Source of the DNA: Clostridia bacterium
GTDB lineage: Bacteria; Bacillota; Clostridia; Oscillospirales; CAG-272
DNA: 64,000 nucleotides
Reading direction: 5' to 3'
Assembly (NCBI GenBank): GCA_024405755.1
Contig: JAKSOD010000003.1
Span: 50,992 to 114,991, forward strand
Shown here in pieces: positions 53,055 through 61,600 of the stretch (positions are counted from its first letter, which is position 1; each line of letters begins with the position of its first letter). A model generated the notes under the pieces. It searched no databases. It was not told where the DNA came from and was given only the letters and a program-made list of their open reading frames with translations. A program made the translations under genes and the position numbers.

Positions 53055-53465
53055 TCAGTAAACAACAGCAAGGATTATTCCCGCTGCAGCAAATATTGCA
53101 GCGGCAATAAACGTATATCGGCACGGAATACGGTCTTCCGCGGTCAGATTTTTCTTCTTTGAATTATCGTGGCCCTTTCCCTTTTTCCCGATATTCAGCA
53201 CAAAACATTTAAGTGTCGAAGAAGTTTCGTTTGAAAGCGACAAAAGCAAAAGTCCCGCTGCGGCAAGGATCAAGCCGGAAACGAATGCACCGTCACTCAT
53301 TGCAAGAATCGCGGCGGCAGTACTTCTTGCCGAAAACAATCCTTTTACCGCGGCAATTATCACCGTGATCAAAACTCCCGCGGATACCGGCACAATCAAG
53401 TGCCGCGGAGATTTCAAAACAGTTTTTTTCGTATTGTTTCCCTTGTCGTTTTTCTTTCTTTCCAT
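53055..53465 (-). CDS. Small membrane protein downstream of the CARF-nuclease gene
   Basis: About 136 residues from an ATG at 53465. The basic N-terminus (MERKKNDKGNNTKK) is followed by hydrophobic segments at about 24-42 and 54-75, then a basic loop (KKGKGHDNSKKKN) and a third segment at the C-terminus (FIAAAIFAAAGIILAVV). No family was recognised. It starts 31 bases after the nuclease stop, so the pair is co-transcribed. Membrane partners are known for some CARF or effector proteins, but nothing in this sequence proves such a role. Confidence 0.6.
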   Translation of the reverse strand: MERKKNDKGNNTKKTVLKSPRHLIVPVSAGVLITVIIAAVKGLFSARSTAAAILAMSDGAFVSGLILAAAGLLLLSLSNETSSTLKCFVLNIGKKGKGHDNSKKKNLTAEDRIPCRYTFIAAAIFAAAGIILAVVY

Positions 53466-53496
53466 CTCAGACCCATTTTCGTATAAATTCAGTACA

Positions 53497-54798
53497 TCAT
53501 TTTCTCCACAGATTTGTAATGACCCTGCAAAGTTCCTCGTCATTCATATTCTGCACGTTCTCAATAAGCCGGACATCCATATCCGCCGCACGCTGACGCA
53601 GATGGTCGCCTGCGGCACCTTCATCAACGGCATTTGCCACAAGTACACGACGGGCATATTTTCCGCCGAATCTGTCGGCAACTGAACAAAGTTTATACAG
53701 TTCATCCGTATCAACGTTTCCGTTTTTGCAGGATACGAAAACGGGAATCGCCCCGTGCATCATTATCACGTCGATCTCGTTCTCCGTGTCCTTGATACGA
53801 CTGCCCTTAGGGTGTACAATCTCTCCGTCCCAGTCAATGACAACTCCGTTCATTACGTCATTGTATATAGGTTTTCCGTTCGCATCCCTCAATTTTAGTG
53901 CTGTTGAATATATCTTCATTTCAAGAGCCTGTCCCACCTTTGCAAGGCAGGCACGAACTTGCTCATTCTTATATCTTACTCTCAGTTTTACACCGTCACT
54001 TGAATACTCCGTAAGTATCCCGTTTTGACGTAGTCCTGATATTACCGAATCAAATGAATCAAGTTTTTTCTCGCTTCCACGCCCCAAATGTGCCGTAATT
54101 GACGCGATATTTGCTTCGATCAGAAGCGGATCATAGTCGGGATCGTCGGTATTCTCAATAATCTTCATTTTATTTGCAGTTTCAAGCAGATTGATCTGTG
54201 AATTCCACCGCCTGACATCCCGCCTGCAAACTTCCCATATCCCGTCAATATCCTCAAGAAATCCCTCGTTATTATTCCATTTACGTGTTCCGCCTGTCTT
54301 CTGATTCGCATAGACTATGCCTCCGCCGTGGATCATTATGCATTCCTCTGCGGTAAGCTGCGGAACACATGCGGAAAATTTTCTCCCGTCCGCATCACAG
54401 TCGATCACCCTGCCGCCCGAAATATTGAATCTCTGCATCTGTATTTCTCTTTCGGAGTAGATCTTATACACGATCCCCATTGCTACAAGGACAAGGTCAC
54501 GTCCTCCGGTCAGATCAAAAACGCAGCTGCATTTACCGTTTTCGTCCGTATTGCTTTCCACAATATTAGACAGAAGATGAACTATATCGTCAAGGTGATT
54601 CACATTTACGGAAAGACAGACGATCCTCGTCGTTATTCCGCGTGCCTCGAAGACTTTGCGGTACTGTGACGCCGCTTTTTTCATCTTCTTTGCGTTTCCG
54701 CCGATAAAAATCACCTGCTCGGGAGCATCAACAAGAGTTGCGCAGACGTTATTCACATCTTCTTCGTCAAAGTATTCAACGTATACCACATGATCCAC
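53497..54798 (-). CDS. Orphan Card1/Can2-like CARF domain nuclease (DUF1887)
   Basis: About 433 residues. The N-terminal half is a Rossmann-like CARF domain: VVYVEYFDEEDVNNV, VIFIGG, and the ligand-loop FDLTGGRDLVLVAMG near 95-109. A winged-helix middle (residues about 180-290) leads to a PD-(D/E)XK nuclease with ENEIDVIMMHG (Glu341, Asp343) and VSCKNG (Lys358). In type III CRISPR systems Card1 and Can2 are activated by cyclic tetra-adenylate and cut DNA or RNA. No cas gene or array is present in the window. The start is uncertain: the frame is open to 54894, but a promoter covers that region; GTG 54798 or GTG 54789 is likelier. Confidence 0.85.
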   Translation of the reverse strand: MDHVVYVEYFDEEDVNNVCATLVDAPEQVIFIGGNAKKMKKAASQYRKVFEARGITTRIVCLSVNVNHLDDIVHLLSNIVESNTDENGKCSCVFDLTGGRDLVLVAMGIVYKIYSEREIQMQRFNISGGRVIDCDADGRKFSACVPQLTAEECIMIHGGGIVYANQKTGGTRKWNNNEGFLEDIDGIWEVCRRDVRRWNSQINLLETANKMKIIENTDDPDYDPLLIEANIASITAHLGRGSEKKLDSFDSVISGLRQNGILTEYSSDGVKLRVRYKNEQVRACLAKVGQALEMKIYSTALKLRDANGKPIYNDVMNGVVIDWDGEIVHPKGSRIKDTENEIDVIMMHGAIPVFVSCKNGNVDTDELYKLCSVADRFGGKYARRVLVANAVDEGAAGDHLRQRAADMDVRLIENVQNMNDEELCRVITNLWRK

Positions 54799-54865
54799 CC
54801 GCCTTTTCCGCGTTATAAGGTTTTTCCCCAACGAATGAACGTCTTTCTGCGTTCCGGGTAAGTAA

Positions 54866-54894
54866 ATTATATCACAATTAAGTACAAAAATCAA
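54866..54894 (-). promoter_or_regulatory. Promoter of the CARF-nuclease gene
   Basis: TTGATT, 17 bases, TATAAT on the minus strand. It lies inside the open frame, so translation cannot begin at the first start codon, TTG 54894. Confidence 0.75.
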
Positions 54895-54912
54895 TGCAGT
54901 GCCTTATAAAAC

Positions 54913-54954
54913 ATCGGGAGTGTAATAAAGCCAAAACTTTTTTACACTCCCGAT
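54913..54954 (-). terminator. Terminator of the ABC exporter unit
   Basis: A perfect 13-bp inverted repeat (ATCGGGAGTGTAA and complement) with a 16-base loop containing T-rich stretches, followed by GTTTTATAAG on the minus strand, 10 bases after the permease stop. Confidence 0.85.
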
Positions 54955-54963
54955 TCTGAAGAA

Positions 54964-56568
54964 TCAAAGATTTTCGAATATTTCAGTTCCTTTTTTGTCG
55001 ATCCACAAGTTTATCAGCCCCGCAGCAAGAGCGAAAACGGTGATACAGATCAGAAGGAACACCGTGGAACTCATAATTTTTACGGCAAAGAATCCCGCAA
55101 CGCCAACCGCCACTGCCGCTGCCCAGCCGCCGAAAACCACGATAAGGGCAGGAACGCTCTGTTTTACGGCTACGGTTTCGTTGGTCCAGTCGAGATTCGG
55201 CATTTTGAGATTGAGCGCAAGTCCGGATGCGGATATAAGCACCGAAAACATCACGGCACCGATTACGGTCAGAATGAAATTCACGACATCAATTCCGAGT
55301 GCTGCATCAATACATACGGTAAGGAAGATCACCGGAGGAACGCTCACGGACAGATGCAGGTACTGTTTTGCATCAAGCACCTTTTTCGTATCCGCCGGAG
55401 ATGAACGAATAATCCAAAGATTATTTCCTTCAAGCGAAACAGAGGGCGCGGTCACTGCATTCATCGTTGCTACAAGACATACGGCGGCAAGAATGAAAGG
55501 CGGCAGAAATGCGCCTATATTTATGCCCATTGCCTCGAATACAGGATAGAATGATGTCAGTTCCTTTCCCTTTATCAGCGCAATGATCCCTACGACGGGC
55601 ATCAGAAGAGTTCCGAGTGCGGTATTGAGCATATATGTCGGACTTGATGAAAAACGTGCCCATTCTTTGTAATACAGAGCCTTTCCGATACCTGAAACTT
55701 TAGCTCTTTTCTCGGTATAACGTGTTTTTCTTCCGCTTGATTTCGTCGTTGCTATTCTGATGAAGCTGCGTGAAAGGATCAGATACGTAAGCGCAGTCAG
55801 TACCGCGATAACAACAAACACAATTAAAAAACTCAGCCAATCTCCGGCGGCACCCTTTCCGAGAACATAAAGAGGATAGGCAGAGCCGCGCACCTTTTCT
55901 CCGAATTCCGCCGCATGAGCGATCAGATTTTCAATAAGTTTATTGAGGTTGAAATAAATAATGTAATATCCTGCTATGAACGCAATGGAAATAAAAACAG
56001 TAACAAAACTCTTGTTTTTGAGTTTTGATGCAATAAGCGCAACTACCCACCCGAGAATACAAGTGAGTGTCAGTATTAGAAAACTCAGAGAGATCCATGT
56101 CAGTACCGATGTTGCAGCCGCCGAAGGAGAAGGTTTCTCATATATGAAATACGCAATAAGTGACGGTATCATAACAAGAGAACCGTAAAGAAGTCCCGTA
56201 ACATATACTCCCGTAAGACGTACGAACAGTATCGCCGAGGGCTTTATCGGCATTGAAAGGAGAAGTTCGTTATCCTTCGCCTGATACAGTCCTGCATAAG
56301 TTGTGAAAACACTTCCGAACACGCCGAGCACCACGGATATACTTGACGTCAGTGCAAGATACAGCCAGGAAAGTCCTGCCGGAATCATAACTTCAGCTAT
56401 CGATCCGGCAAGAAAGTAAAACGAAACTCCGAGCAGGGCAAAAAGAAAGACAAACAGCAGAACAAACCCGATTATTCCGGCTTTTGAACGCATTTTACCC
56501 GTCTTCTTATTTCTTACATATGTCGCCCCGAGTTCGGCAAACTGTTTTTTCAGTAATGCCTTTATCAT
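54964..56568 (-). CDS. ABC exporter permease, unknown substrate
   Basis: 534 residues with about twelve membrane segments and no ATPase domain. The start MIKALLKKQFAELGATYVRN and an early YQAKDNELLLSMPIKPSAILFVRL segment resemble putative ABC-2 exporter permeases of Bacillota, often linked to antimicrobial-peptide or cell-envelope export. It overlaps the ATPase stop by 4 bases (ATGA). Two large hydrophobic halves separated by a basic cytoplasmic loop (near 275-300) suggest a fused or duplicated permease. Substrate not visible. Confidence 0.85.
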   Translation of the reverse strand: MIKALLKKQFAELGATYVRNKKTGKMRSKAGIIGFVLLFVFLFALLGVSFYFLAGSIAEVMIPAGLSWLYLALTSSISVVLGVFGSVFTTYAGLYQAKDNELLLSMPIKPSAILFVRLTGVYVTGLLYGSLVMIPSLIAYFIYEKPSPSAAATSVLTWISLSFLILTLTCILGWVVALIASKLKNKSFVTVFISIAFIAGYYIIYFNLNKLIENLIAHAAEFGEKVRGSAYPLYVLGKGAAGDWLSFLIVFVVIAVLTALTYLILSRSFIRIATTKSSGRKTRYTEKRAKVSGIGKALYYKEWARFSSSPTYMLNTALGTLLMPVVGIIALIKGKELTSFYPVFEAMGINIGAFLPPFILAAVCLVATMNAVTAPSVSLEGNNLWIIRSSPADTKKVLDAKQYLHLSVSVPPVIFLTVCIDAALGIDVVNFILTVIGAVMFSVLISASGLALNLKMPNLDWTNETVAVKQSVPALIVVFGGWAAAVAVGVAGFFAVKIMSSTVFLLICITVFALAAGLINLWIDKKGTEIFENL

Positions 56569-57275
56569 TTCTCATCCTCCAGATCAAGGAATACGCCTTC
56601 AAGTGAATTATCTCCCTTGACTTCCTCCATAGTTCCCGAACGAAGGAGTTTTCCGTCCTTGATTATTGCTACCTTGTCACAAAGTTTTTCCGCCACTTCA
56701 AGCACGTGAGTCGAGAAAAAAATCGCTCTGCCCTCGCTGCACATCTCACGCATTATCTCTTTGAGTGTATGAGCCGCCTTGGGGTCAAGTCCCACAAAAG
56801 GTTCATCCATTATCAGGAGTTTCGGCTCGTGTATCAGAGCGGATATTATCGCAAGTTTCTGCTTCATTCCGTGAGAGTATGCGTTGATGTGCTGTGCAAG
56901 ATCGCCCGTCAGTTCAAAAGCATCTGCGTATTTGTGTATACGCTCCTGACGTTCCTCTGCCCCTACTCCGAAGATATCGGCAATAAAATTCAGATATTTT
57001 ATTCCCGTCATGAACTCATAAAGATCCGGATTGTCGGGAATATACGCGATCTTCTTCTTTGCTTCAACGGGATTCTCTTTGACGGATACCCCGTCAACGG
57101 TGATCTCACCTTCATCAAATTTCAGTATCCCCACAACCGATTTCAGCGTTGTTGTTTTTCCTGCTCCGTTATGACCGATAAATCCGTAAATTTCTCCGGG
57201 TGCAATATGAAGTGACAGATCGTCAACAGCTTTCGTCTCGCCGTATTTTTTTGTCAGATGTTCGATTTTCAGCAT
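56565..57275 (-). CDS. ABC transporter ATPase
   Basis: 236 residues. Walker A is GHNGAGKTTTLKS near residue 35, Q-loop DNPDLYE near 84, signature AYSHGMKQKLAI near 130 (LSGGQ replaced by YSHGM, as common in exporter ATPases of this group), Walker B LLIMDEPFVGLD near 152 and H-loop STHVL near 189. GGAGG precedes the ATG at 57275. It powers the permease encoded immediately downstream. Expression is likely controlled by the palindrome at 57298-57326 overlapping the transcript start. Confidence 0.95.
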   Translation of the reverse strand: MLKIEHLTKKYGETKAVDDLSLHIAPGEIYGFIGHNGAGKTTTLKSVVGILKFDEGEITVDGVSVKENPVEAKKKIAYIPDNPDLYEFMTGIKYLNFIADIFGVGAEERQERIHKYADAFELTGDLAQHINAYSHGMKQKLAIISALIHEPKLLIMDEPFVGLDPKAAHTLKEIMREMCSEGRAIFFSTHVLEVAEKLCDKVAIIKDGKLLRSGTMEEVKGDNSLEGVFLDLEDEK

Positions 57276-57297
57276 TTCTGTAACCTCCGTATGGACA

Positions 57298-57326
57298 GTT
57301 GGTGATATCAATCTGATATCACCAAC
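57298..57326. promoter_or_regulatory. Palindromic operator of the ABC exporter operon
   Basis: GTTGGTGATATCA, three bases, TGATATCACCAAC: a perfect 13-bp inverted repeat placed between the -10 and the ribosome site, so a bound dimer would block initiation. Style and context (a small ABC exporter) fit a GntR/YtrA-type repressor, but no such gene lies nearby. Confidence 0.8.
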
Positions 57327-57355
57327 ATCATATCATATTTTTGTTTTTCTGTCAA
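57327..57355 (-). promoter_or_regulatory. Promoter of the ABC exporter operon
   Basis: TTGACA, 17 bases, TATGAT on the minus strand; the -10 abuts the operator palindrome. Confidence 0.85.
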
Positions 57356-57381
57356 GCACAATATGCGGATTTTATCTGTTA

Positions 57382-57849
57382 TTAATCGTTTTTCGTAGAT
57401 ATCGGATTATTGGCAATATATTCTTCGAGAATCTCCGCCGCCGCTGCCACGATATCGGGGCACGGGCGTTTGTCGTAATACTCCGCCGTGCGCGCATCGG
57501 GGGTGGGATCATCCCGATGTACTGTCAGTCCGAGAAGGTCGCGGCAGATTATGCTCCCGTAAGCTTTCTCAAAATTTCCCACAAGTTCCTGCACTCTTGC
57601 ATAGTGTTCCTTCTTGATGTCACCGGTCTCGGGTGTGTGGTATCCGTAAAGGAATCCGACGAGCATAAACATTCCGCTGACAGCACCGCAAACCTCACGC
57701 AAACGTCCCATTCCTCCGCCGAATGAACAACTCATTTTCAGAAGATCTTCCCGTTCGACCGGAATCAGATCGGCAAACGCGAGAGTCAGTGATTGAGCAC
57801 AATTATAGCCTTTCAGAAAATTTTCCTTAGCTGTTTCTTTTCTTGTCAT
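57382..57849 (-). CDS. C_GCAxxG_C_C family redox-type protein
   Basis: About 155 residues of the C_GCAxxG_C_C family, defined by spaced cysteines: GYNCAQS (near residue 15), a middle Cys in KMSCSFGGGMGR, then EVCGAVSGMF and a later ICRDLLG and RPCPDIV. These proteins are thought to bind metal or act in redox processes, with the function not established. The ATG at 57849 has GGAG 8 bases upstream; the frame is open for 17 more codons without a better start. It follows the nicotinamidase-like gene by 73 bases and probably shares its promoter. Confidence 0.9.
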   Translation of the reverse strand: MTRKETAKENFLKGYNCAQSLTLAFADLIPVEREDLLKMSCSFGGGMGRLREVCGAVSGMFMLVGFLYGYHTPETGDIKKEHYARVQELVGNFEKAYGSIICRDLLGLTVHRDDPTPDARTAEYYDKRPCPDIVAAAAEILEEYIANNPISTKND

Positions 57850-57922
57850 TTTTTTACTCCGTTTTGTTTTCAGGTCGCATGGACGCGGCAACAAGTTCAC
57901 AAGAACAACTACCTTTTTATTC

Positions 57923-58450
57923 TCATTTTATATCTATCTGACAGCATTTCATGGTCGTCAGCGCCGCATTATGTGTTTCGGGCGTCACTCCCGCACAGCA
58001 GGATGCATCAACGGTGATCTTTGCGTTGGGATATCCTGCCCTCAATATCAGCGCATTTGATACCACACAGATATCGGTGCAAAGTCCCACAAGTTCAAAC
58101 TCCATTTCCTCACCGGGATAACGGTCTTTCAGTCCTTTTGATATACTGAAACTTCCGAATCCTGCCTTGATCACATCCTTATACTCTCTGCCCGCCAGAG
58201 CATTCTTTATCTCAGCGTTGAGGTCGTGACCGTACGTTCCGTCAATGCAGTGCGGCACCGGAAGTTTGTGTCCCTCATGAGTATTCAGATAATTGTCGTA
58301 ATGTGTGTCATATGTGACAAAGATCTCGTCACCGCAAAATTCTCTGATCTTCCTCGCCACATTCGGAACTATCGCGACTGCCTCGGCTGTACCGAGTGCT
58401 CCGTCAACAAAATCGTTCTGCATATCAACAACTACCAAAATTTTTTTCAT
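57923..58450 (-). CDS. Nicotinamidase-like cysteine hydrolase (isochorismatase family)
   Basis: 175 residues. The catalytic triad regions are visible: LVVVDMQNDFVDGAL (Asp9), a Lys in the mid-region and the cysteine in LVGLCTDICVVSNAL near 127-141, with metal ligands in TYDTHYDNY and the HCIDGTYGHDL stretch. The YxxTQxxH-like metal site fits nicotinamidase PncA better than isochorismatase. The enzyme would convert nicotinamide to nicotinate for NAD salvage. GGAG precedes the ATG at 58450. A good promoter lies at 58482-58510. Confidence 0.88.
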   Translation of the reverse strand: MKKILVVVDMQNDFVDGALGTAEAVAIVPNVARKIREFCGDEIFVTYDTHYDNYLNTHEGHKLPVPHCIDGTYGHDLNAEIKNALAGREYKDVIKAGFGSFSISKGLKDRYPGEEMEFELVGLCTDICVVSNALILRAGYPNAKITVDASCCAGVTPETHNAALTTMKCCQIDIK

Positions 58451-58481
58451 ATCGTATTCTCCATTCCATAAATTGCATTTT

Positions 58482-58510
58482 ATTGTATCATACAATACTC
58501 CTGTTGTCAA
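58482..58510 (-). promoter_or_regulatory. Promoter of the nicotinamidase-like gene
   Basis: TTGACA, 17 bases, TACAAT on the minus strand, about 30 bases ahead of the ATG. Confidence 0.8.
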
Positions 58511-58580
58511 TTTGAATCCAAATAAATCTTTTCCCTTTCTGCAAAAAACGTCATAACCTTCTTTTTTCTTGTTTTTATTA

Positions 58581-58609
58581 TTGAAAAAAACAGAAAAATG
58601 TGGTATTAT
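58581..58609 (+). promoter_or_regulatory. Promoter of the clostripain-like protease gene
   Basis: TTGAAA, 17 bases, TATTAT on the plus strand, about 45 bases before the ATG. Confidence 0.7.
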
Positions 58610-58655
58610 GATATTCAACTAAAATATTTATTTCAAAAGAAATGAGGATATTATC

Positions 58656-61100
58656 ATGCAACCCAATCAGAAACCTCACAGCCGTGAGAAACACGTAGAA
58701 TCCGGCTCAGCTGATCTGAATAAAGGCAGGCAGGTTAACAACGGATCGCGTCCCGTAGGCAACGGAGGCAGAACTTCGGGTACCTCAGGAAAGCGTTCGA
58801 TTTCAGGTTTGCCGTTTGGCACTTCCTCCGGAAATACTTCCGGCAGCCAATCACTCCCCGTAAAACTTAATCTCAAAACAATTCTTATTCTCGCCGCTAT
58901 TCTTATCGTGGGTTTCATTATTCTGAAAACCTGCGGCGGAAATCTACCCATTTTTCCCGACATTGATCCGGACAACGGAGGCAACAACGGCGGTGAAGTC
59001 ACTGATAACAATCAGTATGAAGACTATAAAGACGGCGTTCTTGACTATTCAGTATCCCCCGATGCACGTCCCAAACGTGTGACTCCCCTCGGGAACGGAA
59101 ATGACGTCGTTACTATTATGATTTATATGTGCGGCACCGACCTTGAATCAAAATACGGTATGGCCACCGCAGACTTGCAGGAAATGATGAAAGCAAACAT
59201 CTCCGATAAAGTCAACATTATCGTTGAGACCGGAGGATGCAGCAAGTGGAAAAACAACACCATTTCGAACACGAAAAACCAGATCTATCAGGTCAGGACC
59301 GATGCCCTCGCCCTCGTCAAGGATAACGCAGGCAACGCTTCCATGACAGACCCGAACAATCTTGCGGATTTCATTAACTTCTGCAATACCAACTTCCCCG
59401 CCAACCGCAATGTTCTGATCTTCTGGGACCACGGAGGAGGCTCCGTCTCTGGATACGGTTATGACGAAAAGAACCCGAATTCTTCTTCAATGACTCTTTC
59501 GAAGATCAAAACTGCTCTTGACAAGGCAAACTGCAATTTCGACTTTATCGGTTTTGATGCCTGCCTTATGGCAACACTTGAAAACGCCCTCGTATGCGAA
59601 GGTCACGCAGATTATCTGCTTGCCTCCGAAGAGACCGAACCCGGTACCGGATGGTACTACACTCGCTGGCTGAACGAACTCTCCCAGAATACGTCAAAAC
59701 CCACAATCGAGATCGCCAAGACAATAATCGACGATTTTGTAACCTCCTCATCTTCATCTTCCGCCAACGCGAAGGTCACACTCTCCGTCGTTGACCTGGC
59801 TGAACTCCACGGGACAGTTCCCTCCGCATTCTCAGAATTTGCTTCTTCCACCAACGAGATGATACGTTCCGACTCCTATGACGATGTCGCCAACGCCCGC
59901 GCCGGTGTACGTCAGTTCTCTCAGAAGATCAATCAGGTAGACCTCGTTGACCTTGCCAACCGTATCGCCACCGATGACTCAAAGGCTCTCGCCGCTGCCC
60001 TCAAAGGTTGCGTAAAATACAACAGAGCAAGCCTTTCCAAATGCTACGGGATCAGTATCTACTTCCCTTACGAAAATACTAATTCCGTAAATTCCGCCGT
60101 TTCCTCCTATGAAGCTCTCGGAATTGACAGCGAATACACCAAGTGCATTAAATCTTTCGCAAGCCTTGAACTCGGCGGTCAGATAACTGCCTCCGCCTCT
60201 CAGACCTCTGCTTCTTCCGGCTCATCATTCGATCTGCTCGGATCCCTGCTCTCTTCCTTTGCGGGCGGCGAATCCTCAACTTCTCCCATTGACATCCTCA
60301 CCGGATCCTTCACTTCCGGCGGATCGTCTGCCGCGGGATTAAGCGTTGATCCTTCTTCAATTATCAGCCTTCTCTCCGGATTCTCAGGACGCAGTATGCC
60401 CGCCGAACTTTCATGGGTGGATACCGATCTTATTGCCGGAAATGCCGAAAAGATTGCCGCCAATTACATCGACGCATCCCGCATTACCGCAACAAGCAAG
60501 GACGGAAAGTCTGTCCTTTCTCTGACTGATGCCGAATGGGCTCTTATCGAGACTGTGGAACTCAACGTATTCGGTAATGACGGTAACGGTTATATTGACC
60601 TCGGTCTTGACAATACATTTGAGATGAACGGGAATGACCTTCTTCTCGATTACGACGGCACATGGATGACTCTTAACGGCAATGTCTGCGCCTACTACCT
60701 CGTTTCCGATACGGAACAGGACGACGGAACATATGTAACGATCGGACGGATCCCCGCTCTGCTCAACCGTCAGCCGGTCGACATTCAAGTCGTTTTTGAT
60801 GCCAAAAATCCCAAAGGAGTTGTGACCGGTGCTTTCCCGACATACTCCGGCGGAGAAACCGACGTTCAGGCAAAGGGATGTGTCGCGATCAAAGCCGGTG
60901 ACAAGATCGAACTTCTCTGTGATTATTACAATCTTGACGGCACTTACTCGGCTTCCTACACCCTCGGAACTGTTTTCACAGTCCCCGAGAGTGGACTTAA
61001 AGTTGCAAATATGAAGGTCAATGCCGACGGTTTCAGCGTGATGTACCGTCTGACAGACATTTACGGAAACCATTTCTGGACTCCCGAATTCAATCACTGA
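58656..61100 (+). CDS. Membrane-anchored clostripain-like (C11) cysteine protease
   Basis: 814 residues. A polar Gly/Ser/Asn-rich N-terminus of 72 residues precedes a membrane segment (73-91), so the rest should be outside. The C11 peptidase core has VVTIMIYMCGTDLES, the catalytic dyad His259 in FWDHGGGSVSGYGYDE and Cys303 in IGFDACLMA, and ASEETEPGTGWYY afterwards. A Ser-rich stretch (about 500-570) separates this from a C-terminal beta-rich part of about 230 residues. Clostripain relatives cut after Arg or Lys and self-activate. GAGGA precedes the ATG. Monocistronic, with terminator at 61161-61212. Confidence 0.92.
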   Translation: MQPNQKPHSREKHVESGSADLNKGRQVNNGSRPVGNGGRTSGTSGKRSISGLPFGTSSGNTSGSQSLPVKLNLKTILILAAILIVGFIILKTCGGNLPIFPDIDPDNGGNNGGEVTDNNQYEDYKDGVLDYSVSPDARPKRVTPLGNGNDVVTIMIYMCGTDLESKYGMATADLQEMMKANISDKVNIIVETGGCSKWKNNTISNTKNQIYQVRTDALALVKDNAGNASMTDPNNLADFINFCNTNFPANRNVLIFWDHGGGSVSGYGYDEKNPNSSSMTLSKIKTALDKANCNFDFIGFDACLMATLENALVCEGHADYLLASEETEPGTGWYYTRWLNELSQNTSKPTIEIAKTIIDDFVTSSSSSSANAKVTLSVVDLAELHGTVPSAFSEFASSTNEMIRSDSYDDVANARAGVRQFSQKINQVDLVDLANRIATDDSKALAAALKGCVKYNRASLSKCYGISIYFPYENTNSVNSAVSSYEALGIDSEYTKCIKSFASLELGGQITASASQTSASSGSSFDLLGSLLSSFAGGESSTSPIDILTGSFTSGGSSAAGLSVDPSSIISLLSGFSGRSMPAELSWVDTDLIAGNAEKIAANYIDASRITATSKDGKSVLSLTDAEWALIETVELNVFGNDGNGYIDLGLDNTFEMNGNDLLLDYDGTWMTLNGNVCAYYLVSDTEQDDGTYVTIGRIPALLNRQPVDIQVVFDAKNPKGVVTGAFPTYSGGETDVQAKGCVAIKAGDKIELLCDYYNLDGTYSASYTLGTVFTVPESGLKVANMKVNADGFSVMYRLTDIYGNHFWTPEFNH

Positions 61101-61160
61101 TTTTCTGCATTTTACTACATATTCATATTCTTCAATGTGTATCTGACTTCTGAAAATAGC

Positions 61161-61212
61161 AAAGCCTCCTATGATGAATGTTCTAACATTCTATCATAGG
61201 AGGCTTTTTCAA
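61161..61212 (+). terminator. Terminator of the C11 protease gene
   Basis: AAAGCCTCCTATGAT pairs perfectly with its complement (61193-61207), with an inner AATG/CATT helix, followed by TTTTTC on the plus strand. Confidence 0.95.
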
Positions 61213-61259
61213 TTTTCGTTTTAAACGGATCGCTTAAAACTGCGGCAGCCCTGTCTGAA

Positions 61260-61505
61260 TTATGAACTGAACACGTGCGTGTTATCGGCAGGCGCGTGAT
61301 AGCAGACTATTCCGTCAAGTCCCGAACCGGTGTAATCACAGATTAGTCCGTCCTGAAAAATATTGATGGACATTCCGTATGCATTCACAGTAACTGAGCA
61401 GACATTTTCGGCAAAATTGGCTATACCGTAGCAACTGGAGGCTATACTCTGAGAAAGCATCAAATCCTCTATATATACAGTCGGTTTTTCATAAACACGT
61501 TTCAT
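61260..61505 (-). CDS. Small Cys-containing protein, unknown function
   Basis: 81 residues, not assigned. The N-terminus MKRVYEKPTVYIEDLMLSQS with a KPxVY core resembles short leader-like peptides seen in gut Clostridia, and the remainder carries four Cys (SSCYG, ENVCSV, LICDY, IVCYH). No membrane segment. GGAG precedes the ATG. It lies downstream of the large surface-protein gene on the same strand, separated by a perfect hairpin. It could be a secreted or modified peptide, but no modification enzyme is present. Confidence 0.6.
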   Translation of the reverse strand: MKRVYEKPTVYIEDLMLSQSIASSCYGIANFAENVCSVTVNAYGMSINIFQDGLICDYTGSGLDGIVCYHAPADNTHVFSS

Positions 61506-61530
61506 TGTTATATACTGATCTCCTTTGTAC

Positions 61531-61562
61531 TCTGCAAAAGGGCAATTCTGCCCTTTTGCAGA
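61531..61562. other. Perfect hairpin between the surface protein gene and the small Cys protein gene
   Basis: TCTGCAAAAGGGCA and its exact complement with a 4-base loop. There is no T-run on the transcribed strand, so it may be a processing or pausing hairpin rather than a terminator. Confidence 0.75.
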
Positions 61563-61600
61563 ATGATAATTTAATTACGACCTTGCTGTCTGATTTGAAT

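Noticed and set aside
53055-54894. CRISPR array or cas genes next to the CARF-nuclease
   Set aside because: No regularly spaced short repeats and no Cas-like protein were found anywhere in the window.
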